Source of the DNA: Bacteroidota bacterium
Lineage (GTDB): Bacteria; Bacteroidota; Bacteroidia; Bacteroidales; 4484-276
Length of the DNA stretch: 16,876 nucleotides
Direction: 5' to 3'
NCBI GenBank assembly: GCA_013203545.1
Contig: JABMQA010000713.1
Span: forward strand, 1 to 16,876
Below, piece after piece: positions 1 to 10,300 of the stretch. The position numbers and the translations under genes are program-made. The notes under the pieces are model-generated. The model ran no database searches. It worked only from the letters and a program-made list of their open reading frames with translations, and had not been told where the DNA came from. How positions within the stretch are numbered: the first letter of the stretch is position 1; each line of letters starts with the position of its first letter.

Positions 1-56
1 AATGAAGTCAGGCTGCATGAAACCAGGAAACTGAGAATTAGTAAAAATTTTTTCAT
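1..56 (-). CDS. Lipoprotein, N-terminal fragment (gene cut by window edge)
   Basis: The first 18 codons of a minus-strand gene are visible: MKKFLLILSFLVSCSLTS. Two lysines are followed by a hydrophobic stretch and then the lipobox L-V-S-C, with Cys14 as the expected lipidated residue. This is a textbook type II (lipoprotein) signal peptide, so the product should be exported and anchored in a membrane. The mature protein lies outside the window and its function cannot be named. The start codon (54-56) is preceded by an A/T-rich stretch without a Shine-Dalgarno sequence, which is usual in Bacteroidota. The gene follows the giant gene's terminator by about 140 bases and probably has its own promoter. 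A weak -7-like box, TAATTTTC on the minus strand at 105-112, is the best candidate I see. The fragment is too short for a statistical coding call, but the signal peptide grammar is convincing. Confidence 0.6.
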   Translation of the reverse strand, partial: MKKFLLILSFLVSCSLTS

Positions 57-197
57 AATTTGTATTTTTAGTTTATAATTTGGTGTATGCTTTTGCTCAA
101 GTATGAAAATTACCGGGTTCTGATTTTTAACCAGTGTAAGCACTTCTACCCATTTTAGTGACAGTTTGATTAGAACACAATAAAAAATAAATTTCTT

Positions 198-234
198 AAA
201 AAACGGATACCCCGCCTGCTTTCACAGACGGGGT
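198..234 (-). terminator. Intrinsic terminator of the giant gene
   Basis: On the minus strand the arms ACCCCG and CGGGGT pair, with an A/C mismatch followed by an inner CTG/CAG pairing and a six-base loop (209-234). About four bases further downstream is a run of six T (198-203). The structure begins about 40 bases after the giant gene's stop codon. A G+C-rich stem followed by a T-run is a standard Rho-independent terminator and separates the giant gene from the downstream lipoprotein gene. Confidence 0.8.
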
Positions 235-275
235 TCCGCACTTGTAATCCTCCCTTTAAGTTTTATTTCATGGGC

Positions 276-1388
276 TTATTCTATTACCAGTTTTTCGTAA
301 TAAACTTCTCCGTTATTTTCGATCCTGATGATGTACATACCTTTGGGCTGACTCGTTAAGTCAAGCTTTTCGGGCAGGTACATTTCATTCATATATATCT
401 CTTCACCAAAGGTGTTGAAGATCTGTACTCCAACGTTGGCGTCGATGCCTTCGATGGTAAAGATACCATGGGTCGGGTTCGGGTAAATTCTCAGCTTACC
501 TGATGCCTGTTCGGAAATTCCGGTTGCAGACATCTTTACGGAACCTATTTCAGACATACCATGATTCTCGAAGTATCCGGTATTCATTTCAGGATTGTAA
601 ATGACATCCAGGTCGAAAGTCTCCCCTGTTGATGAGCGATACAGTTTGTATCTCAGTAGCTCACCACTAACAAAGCCATCAATTTCGGTTGAGTAAGGAT
701 CATCGCCGTTGAGTGCAAGCACGAAGGACTGACCGGATTCGCCGGCCTCAGCAATTCCTGTGTACCACCCGTCAGCATTGAATCCACCGATGATATCACC
801 AGGTTCAAACTGACCGGAAGCTACATTGAACACTACCGTATGTGACGCCGGTGTATTTGTAACCTCGTTCCATGGTGAGACGGGTAATTCAACCGGTTTA
901 GTTGTGGAGGCATTATCAGTCTGCATAGGATAGGTAATACTTCCGGGACCGCTCATCAATACGAAGTATGCACTACCCGGAATCACATTGTAAATGGTGT
1001 TAATACCATAATTCTTCCAGTAAACACCCGGTCCGGCCACATCCTTGGCCAGCACAAAGTTGTCAACACCCGTAAACATTGTTTCAATATCAACTGCAAA
1101 CGAACTCAATACCGGGATGATGTTCCATCCCTGACCAAGGTTGACCGTTTTATTGGTAACCTCATTGCCACAAATCGGAAGGACACCATCATCGCTGGTT
1201 TTCATAATATAACCATCGTACTCATCCCACTTATTGAGCGTATAAATGAATTGGGATGGCCAGAATGTTCCTGTCAGGTTGTAGAAAATGATCAGATCAT
1301 CCATAATAGAATGCAACACGTGATCCAAATCGTTATTCTCAGGAATGATGTAACTTGAGATCCCTCTCCAGCCATCATTGAAATCAAT
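276..1388 (-). other. C-terminal cassette (modules ii and iii plus T9SS sorting domain) of the giant protein
   Basis: Module ii (894-1388) begins GWRGISSY and contains the landmarks GWNIIPVLSS, VLAKDVAG and a Pro-Gly-x-Ala-Tyr turn. Module iii (517-878) starts SPWN and contains GDIIGGFN, GDDP and a GxSE end. The sorting domain (276-506) has IYPNPTHG, FNTFGE and a Lys-rich close. The same three parts, in the same order and with clear residue-by-residue similarity, end the C10 peptidase gene to the right. T9SS sorting domains direct passage across the outer membrane and are normally cleaved there, often with attachment to surface lipopolysaccharide. What modules ii and iii do is unknown to me. 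Confidence 0.8.
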
Positions 1389-4300
1389 CACATGATCGGC
1401 CACCACCGTGATGACAAAGGCACAGCAATTCGTGCACAGGGTATTCGGATCAGTGTAGCAATAGATAATCGTGTGATTTCCCAGACCAGCTGTTGCCGGA
1501 TCGAAGAAATACTGTCCACCGTTTTCGGTAACACCGGTTCCTGAGTATTCACCACCAAGAGGATAGCCACCTGTCAGCAGTAGTGGTGGTGCTCCGAGGC
1601 AAGCCTCGAAATCGGCAGGACAATCCATATTCGGCAACGGGTATACTGTTATGGCAAACTCGCAGCAATCAACACAATTGGGCAGAAGCGGATCGGCCAC
1701 ACAATACTGAATGAAGTGGGTTCCAACTCCGGCCATAACCGGTCTGAATATACCACCGCTTACACCCGGGCCGGTATAAACACCTCCTGAAGGTGATCCT
1801 CCGGTTAAGACAAACGGGGCTTCATCAATACACACAGCCATATCTTCAGGGCATACGGCAATTACTTCGATGACTGTGATAACAAACGTACAGGTATTGG
1901 TACAGAATGTCTGTGGATCGGTGTAAGTATATGTAATAACATGGTCACCCGCACCTGCTGCGGCAGGATCAAATACGCCAGCCGTAACTCCGGTTCCGGA
2001 ATAGGCACCACCTGTTGGGGTTGCCTGGGTAAGGTTAAATGGTGCAACGCTGATACAAACCAGCATATCATCACCGCAATCTACTACAGGAAGCGCTTTC
2101 ACAACAAAGTTGAATTCACAGCAATTGCTGCAACCGGTAGTCGGATCAGTATAGCAATAGGTGATCAGGTAGATACCAACACCAACTGATGTATCAAAGT
2201 AGTAATTGGTACCGTCAAACACAACACCGGTTCCTGAATAGTCACCTCCCAGGGGATAGCAATTGTCCAGTGGTTTTAAACCTGTATCGAAACAGGCTCC
2301 CATTTCTGCAGGGCAATCCATCACCGGTAAAGGATGTACTGTTGCTACGAAATAACATATGTCGTAGCAATTGGTACCCGGATATACTACTGTGTAAGAT
2401 AGTGTGTGATTACCTGTTCCGGCAACCAATGGATAGAATACACCGCCACTAACACCAGGGCCATTGTAAGTGCCTCCGGCCGGTAGTCCGCCTGTTAAGG
2501 TAAGCGGGCCATCATCGATACACATTTCGAAGTCATCGGGACATGTCGCGATTATTTCAACTACGGTGATGGTAAATGCACACGTGTTAATGCAGAATGT
2601 CTGCGGATCCTCATAGGTGTAAGTTATTATATGTGTACCGACACCTGCTGCTGCAGGATCAAATACACCTCCTGAAACGCCCGTTCCGGAGTAAGTACCT
2701 CCGGCTGGTGTTGCACCAGCTGGGGTAAATGGGGGTGTATCAATACATACGGTCATATCATCGGGGCAGTCAACAACCGGCAGTGCATGAACAATGAAAT
2801 CAAACTGACAGCAATTGGAACATCCGGTTACCGGATCGGTATAACAATAGGTTATTACCCATGTTCCGACTCCTGCGAGTGATGGATCGTAGTAGTAATC
2901 CGGATCATTAAATACCACCCCATTTCCGTTATAATCACCACCCTGCGGGTAGGCATTGTTAAGCAATACAGGCAGGTCGTTTTCGCAGGCTTCCATCCAT
3001 GCCGGGCAATCTACCACAGGCGCTGCTGATACTGTAATTACAAAATCACAATCGTTTGTACATCCGTTGGCATCGGTATAATAATAGTGTATGATATGAT
3101 TGCCTGTTCCGGTAACAACTGGATAGAATACACCTCCTGAAACTCCAAATCCCCAATAAGTACCACCGGCTGGTGTTGCCCCCGTCAGGACAAAGGGCCC
3201 ACCGTTATCACAAACAGTTGTGTCGTTGGGACATACCACAACTGGCAACGGATTGACTGTTACTGATGCCTGAATATTGGCAATACTATAGCCATCGGTG
3301 ACCTCGAGGTAGTATGTGGTGGTTACAAGCGGGGTATCAGTCGGATTGGGTAAATTAGACGTAAATCCGGCAGGATCAGAGGTCCATGAGTATGTTACCG
3401 GCCCACAGTTAAGGCTAACATAGGTGGTAAATTGCACCGGATCACCCGCACATATTGTATTTTGGTATGATACAGCTGCCGAAATCTGATTACTGACGTA
3501 GGTTAATGCTGAAATACCATTGTTGTGGAATTTACCATCAAAGTCAGGCATAGCGGTATTATATCCAACCACAACTTCTTCATCAGAACTTGTTGCAGTA
3601 TAATAAACCATCCAGGTGAACTCTTCATCCTCATCAAAACCTTCTTTGATAAGGGGAGTGGTTATATCATCACCAAATGCCATTACCACCTGGTTATTGG
3701 TTCCATCCCACCAGGCTGCGCCACCGCATGCCAGGTTTCCGTTCTCATCCGTATAATATGTGCCAATGAAGTCACCGGATGAAAGTGAAATACAATTGAA
3801 GGTTATTCCAACCGGAACAGAGATCAGGTGTGAAGATCCCGTTGGGTTGAACCCCCAGCCCGGAGGATAGATCATAACCCTGTAATCTTCCACTTCGCCA
3901 TCTGAGGCAAATCCAGTGTAACTCAACCCACCCGTGGTATTATACCTGAATCTTGCAAAGGTCGGCCCTGGATTTGCACTGTCAGGGATAGCAAATGTCA
4001 GGCTGTTCAAACCGGCTGTCAATACGGCATCAATAAATACCTGTTCGCCCGCATCGGCCCATGAGCCATTCCCATTGAAATCGAACCAGGCATTGAGGTA
4101 TCCATCAACGGAAGCTTTAACTTTAACAATACCGGTACCGTCAATCACAAATGGTTTGTTCATAATGACGCCATCTTCATCATCCAGGTTGTTCAGGTCA
4201 TCACCCAGTGCATTTACACTCTGTAATCCGTCGGTTTCAGCGTCAATGAGGTTGCCAAGGTATATATTTGGATCGATCAGGTGACGGGCGCCATTGCTTA

Positions 4301-7300
4301 CCAACAGCGTAGGATAAGTTGGGTCCTTGGCATCCCCAAAGTCCATTTCCCTTGTTTCCTGTGCTGAGGTGATAACAAATGCCATGTTAAGATCCAGGTA
4401 TGACATATAGCCTGTGATATCCCTTTGAATCGGCATGCCCAGGATCGTTGGATCACCGTTGGTTTGCCATTTCCAGATAACGTTATTGGAAATATTCTGG
4501 GACATGGCCATCAACTCCAGCCAGTAGAAGTTGCCTTCTATCTGTGCAAATGGTTCCGGTAATACGAAGTAATAATAGAACAGGCTATCACCGGTAACCG
4601 AATAATGTCCGGTAAAGTATTCCTGTATATCACCTGTATTCGGGCCAAAATTGGCATCCCATGTCAATATCTGTCCACCAGGCTTAGGTCCGGACGGGTC
4701 ATTATCATAAATGCTTATCCTGAAACCTTTGCAGGGACCTGAGTTGGGGAACTCATAGTAACCCCACCAGTGCAGGTCAGTTACCAATCCACCTTCACAC
4801 TGCCAGTCGTCGGCAACATACAATTCGTTGCCCGGATAATCGTGGGCGTGGTATCCACTAAATTCTGCATCGGGATACTGGATCCATTTGATGGTTTCAT
4901 TATCTGAAATTTCTACCTGATAGTCTTCCACCTCACCGTTTTCAGCAAAGCCTTTATAAGATAATCCGGTTTGCTGGTTGCTGAAGCGGAATCTTGCGAA
5001 GGAGTTTCCAACCTGGGCCTGCATCGGGACAAGGAAAGCGCGTATATTGTCACCACCAGGGAGCAATTCATCAGTGAATATCTGTTCACCGGGATCGCCC
5101 CAGCTTCCATTCTTGTTAAAATCAACCCAGGCACTGAGCCATCCTGTTACGGAGGTAGTTATTTTAACCTGTGCCGGTTGACCCAACACAAGTGGTGTAA
5201 TGAATGTTACACCATCTTCATCGGGCAAATTATCGAGATCATCGCCGGTAGCCGTGGCATTTGGGATACCATCAGGTTCACCATCAATCAGGGCACCCAT
5301 ATATGTCACCCCGTCGATGAAGTGACGTGCACCATCGTTTGCCAGTAAAGTGGGGAAGGAAGGATCAGGTGCGTCGCCAAAGTCAAGTTCATCCTGTGGG
5401 ATGGCCGGATTTCCTGTGATAACAAACGAAAGGTCGAGGTTTTCCTGGGAAATAGGATCATACATCTCCATCCAGTCGTACGAGTAATCGAATATTTGAT
5501 ATACGGCATTGTCGTTGAAATGATCAATGGAGGTTTTCCATCCTATTTGATAGTCTTCACCGGTTTCGATTAAGAAACGGATTTCCAGAACTTTGCCTTC
5601 GTAGCAGCCAATGGTTAACTGATCAGGAATATAGCCTCCCGGGTTGGTCACAACAATTGTTTCCACACTACCGGAGCCCACATTATATTTTTGATCAATG
5701 ATCAATCCGCTTTGATACAGTATGACATCTGCACCACAACCGGGACCACAATAGGGTTCCACATCAACCTCTGCACTGATAACAGTTCCCGAAAGTCCCG
5801 TCAAATCACAGTTAAGAAGAGCCACCCACAAATTGATGCCATCAGGGTCTATCTCATAGTTAGCCGGTCCGCTTAAATCCTGAATACTGAGTACAACACC
5901 TGATTCAGTCCAGGTCTGATAGGGAAGAGTGCCCGGGTCAACACCGTCGAGTGTTACCACAATATTCTGTGTACCGCCGCCGGAGCCACTTATCATATGA
6001 GCAGAGATGACCAGCCAGTAAATAGTGCCCTCTACCTGGATAAACGGATCTTCAAAGTTATCGATGTCGATGCGGTAACATCCGTAATGATTCTCAGGAT
6101 CAGCTTCACCGGTATATGGATCATACCACCCCTGTAGATGGTCGAAAACGGGGGTCCAGCTGAATTCACCTGTATAGAACGAGCGTACCCAAAGTGTATC
6201 GCCGGGCATGCTAAAACCGCTCGGACTCTGGGATGCCGGAATATCGCTATAAATAGAAAGATCGAATTTCTCAATTATATTTTCAAACTCTTCAGGAACT
6301 ATATCATTGAGCCAAGATACCCAGAAATGGAAATCTTCCACAGCTCCCGACTCGCTACAAATCCAGTCGTCGCCCAATGTAGCAGGATAGGTAAAGTTTA
6401 CATCCCATCCATTGGGATCGGGGTATTGCGGATTACCGGTCTTGGTGTCTGGAATAGTATCGTTTACATAAAATTTATAATCTTCCACTTCACCTTCATA
6501 ACCATAGCCGTCATAGGGAATACCACCATTCTGGTTCACCCTGAAACGGGCAAACAGATCACCGGCAAGTGTTCCGGCAGGTACGGTAAGGTTCAGGCTA
6601 TTAACTCCCGGATTCAGCGGTACATTTACAAATACATGTTCACCGGCATCGGCCCAGGAGAAATTTTTATTGAAGTCAAACCAGGCATTGAGCAGACAAC
6701 CTCCGTTGGCATACACATCCAGTGTTGCTGCGGCACCCGTAACAAGCGAACTGGTAAGTGTTACACCATCCTCATCATCGAGGTTATCCAGATCATCGCC
6801 AAGGGCAAATGGCGATGGAATTCCGTTGGCCTCTGCATCAATCAGTAGTCCCATAAAGGTGTATCCATCCAGGGAGTGGTATGCTCCATTGCTTGCAGAC
6901 AGCGTGGGATAAAGCACTGCTCCTGCAGCATCGGGGGCATCACCCCAGTCGAAGTCTTCCTGTGGTACAGGGTTTCCTGTGATGACAAATGAAAGATCAA
7001 GGTTTTCCTGGGTAATGGGATCGTACATTTCGTACCAGCTATATGCCAAATCATTTTCAAGATATGTTGCATTGTCGTTCCAGTGATCAATGGAGGTTTT
7101 CCATCCGATCTGATATCCCTCCCCGGTTTCGATCACGAAACGGATTTCGAGAACTTTTCCCTCTAAGCATCCTATGGTCAACTGATCAGGAATATAGCCT
7201 CCCGGATTTGTCACAATTAATGTTTCCAAACTGCCGGAGCCTGAATTTTGTTTTTGATCTATGAGTAATCCGCTCTGATACAATGTTACGGTTGGGCCAC

Positions 7301-10300
7301 AACCAGGGCCACAACCGGGTATTACATCAACCTCTGCACTCACCACCGTTCCCGGTAATCCTGTTAAATCACAGTTGAGAAGAGCAGGATGCAGTGCAAT
7401 TCCATCAGGTTCAATGGTGTAGGAAATGGTGTATCCACTATAATCCTGAATACTGAGAATAACATCCGATTCGGTCCATGTCTGATAGGGAAGTATTCCC
7501 GGATCAACACCATCGAGGGTAACAATAATATCCTGTGTGCCACCTCCGGATCCACTTATCATATGAGCAGAGATGACCAGCCAGTAAATGGTACCCTCTT
7601 CCTGGATAAACGGATCGTCAAAATTATCGATGTCGATGCGGTAGCAACCGTAGTGATTTTGAGGATCTGCATTACCGGTGTACGGATCGTACCAACCCTG
7701 GAGGTGGTCGAATACCGGATCATAAGTAAATTCTCCGGGTGCGAATGAACGTTGCCACAGTTCTTCTCCAGGCATGCTGTATTCGGTCGGGCTTTGAGAT
7801 GCCGGTATATCGCTGAAAATACTCACATCGAATTTTTCAATGGCATTTTCAAACTCATCGGGTACAATATCATTGAGCCACGATACCCAGAAATGGAAAT
7901 CTTCCACGGCACCAGACTCACTGCAAATCCAGTCGTCGCCAAGCGTGGCCGGATAGGTAAAGTTCACATCCCATCCCCTGGGATCTGGATATTGCGGATT
8001 ACCCGTCTTGGTATCAGGAATCGTATCGTTGATAAAGAATTTGTAATCTTCAACCTCACCTTCGTAACCATATCCGTCATAAGAAATACCTCCATTCTGA
8101 TTCACCCTGAAACGGGCATAAACATCACCCTCTGTGGTCCCAACAGGAACAGGAATGTTGAGGTTATTTACTCCCGGATTTAATGGTTGATTGATAAACA
8201 CATGTTCACCGGCATCGGCCCAGCTATAATTATGTGAAAAATCGAACCAGGCATTGAGCATACAATTTCCGTTTGCATAAATATCAATGGTTGCTGTTGC
8301 TCCTGAAATGAGTGAACTTGTCAGCATAACACCACTTTCATCAGGCAGGTTATCAAGATCATCGCCCAGGGCATTGGCATCAGGAATACCATCATCCTCC
8401 GGATCAATCAGCATTCCAAGGAAGGTATATCCGTCCAGCATGTGGTATGCACCGTTGCTGGCTGAAAGTGTGGGATAAAGTACTGCGCCGGCGGCATCGG
8501 GAGCATCGCCCCAATCAAAATCTTCCTGTGGCGTTTCCGGACTTCCACTGATGTAAAAGGCCAGGTCCTGACATACATCCACCAGTGGATGCTGTTCAGG
8601 ATAACACAACTTGTTCCACATGGGCGGATCTATTTGCCAGACGGCATAATCGTTGAAATGGTAGCGGCTGCTCTTCCAGCCAAAATTATAATTGTACCCC
8701 GGTTCGGGTTGAACATTTACACTAAGCCAGTAGATGGTTCCTGAATCCTGAACCATAGCTAAATCCTCGGGCACATAGAAATTCAGTTTCCAAACAGAAT
8801 AATCACCCGGAAATTCCGCACCACCTGTTTGAGGCCAGTAGAACCACTCACCATCTTCAACCTGGGCATATTGTTCCATGGTATAGTCACCGGTTTCAAA
8901 GGTATATTCCCAGAGCAAATCACGTGGCTCACTATAGCCATATTGCCCTGAAGGATTATCCGACCAAAGTCCAAGAACAATTTTTGGTGGTACTTCAGGA
9001 AGATAATCATTAAACCAGCTTCCCCAGACATGAATATCGGTGATATAACCTGTTTCGATACAGAGGAAATCATCAGCAAGTACAACCTCATTCATACAAT
9101 AATTGTCCACACCGTCGGTGGTAAGGTCAGGCCATTGCACCATATGCATTTTGCTTTTATCCTCTTCAGGGACTATTTCAATCATGTAATCCTCCACTTC
9201 ACCATTTTCGGCCGGACCATAATAATTCAATCCTCCGTTGGTATCAAACCTGAAACGTGCAAAGGTGGTTCCAGTAATTGACGATGCAGGTACATCAAAC
9301 GAAAGGGTGTTGATACCTGCAAGCAGGAGTTTATCTATAAATATTTGTTCACCCGTAAATGAATAACTCATGTCAAAATCCAGCCATGCATTGAGGAAGC
9401 CATCCACAGAAGCATCCACCTGGATAGTGGCGGTTTGACCGGAAACCATGCTGGAGAGGAATATTACACCGTCCTCATCCGTCGGTGAAGGAACGTTGTC
9501 ATCACCAACAGCTGCCATATCTGGTTGGCCGTCGTCTTCACCATCAATGGTTGGACCCATATGAATTGTGGGAACGATTATATGACTGGGGCCATTGTTA
9601 GCCGATAGGGTACGGTACATCGGAGCCGCGGCACCATCCGGCGCATCACCCCAATCCAAACCGGTTTCGGGGCAATCACCTTCTTTAAAGCACACATGCT
9701 GAATATCGCCGACAAGGATAAAATTATATCCACGCAGGTCGATGGAAAGCCATTCAGGATTGTATTCCAAAATTTCGAATGGAATAGGTATCGGAATATC
9801 TTCAAAAATATTATCCTCGTAAATAATTAATGGCTCAGACCTTTGTATAACTGATTGTTCGTATGCCGGATCCGTAACATCACCGGGCAAAGGTGGGCGA
9901 TTAACTTCCGGATATCCGGGCCACTCAGGCGTAGACCAGTTGAACACAATTTCAACATAACTGGGTAAATCTGGCATACGGGGTTGGATCATTAACATGC
10001 CATCGATGACTTTTCTCCTGGTGTCATCAACTGGGTGATCGTAAAACCATACATTCCACCAATTGAAGTTTTCGTAATAATACCATTCGCCATCATTAAA
10101 CCCTGAACCTTGCCAGGCTACAGGCGCTCCATCCTGGCCCATATCCAGGAAAAGATTGTCGTTTCTTACAAGATAGGGCAACAGGTAAATATCGTTACCG
10201 GCATTTGTTCTTAAAATTAACGGATCTTCACTCATCGGATCAAATTCGTTTTCGATCGGGGAGTGTGTCCATGGGTAAGGATCTACTGAAACAAGATCCA

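Noticed and set aside
123..136. 14-base match to the reverse complement of 12022-12035
   Set aside because: An inverted match of this length is expected about once by chance in a window of this size, and the flanks do not continue the similarity.
1392..3242. Regularly spaced repeats as a possible CRISPR array
   Set aside because: The repeats are about 225-240 bases, diverged and in frame throughout; they encode protein domains. No cas gene is present.
6138..6848. Open frame of 236 codons on the plus strand, and a similar one at 7752-8183
   Set aside because: Both are antisense to the same part of the duplicated module, which explains their resemblance. The products have no recognisable domain, no plausible start signal, and the opposite strand is unambiguously coding.
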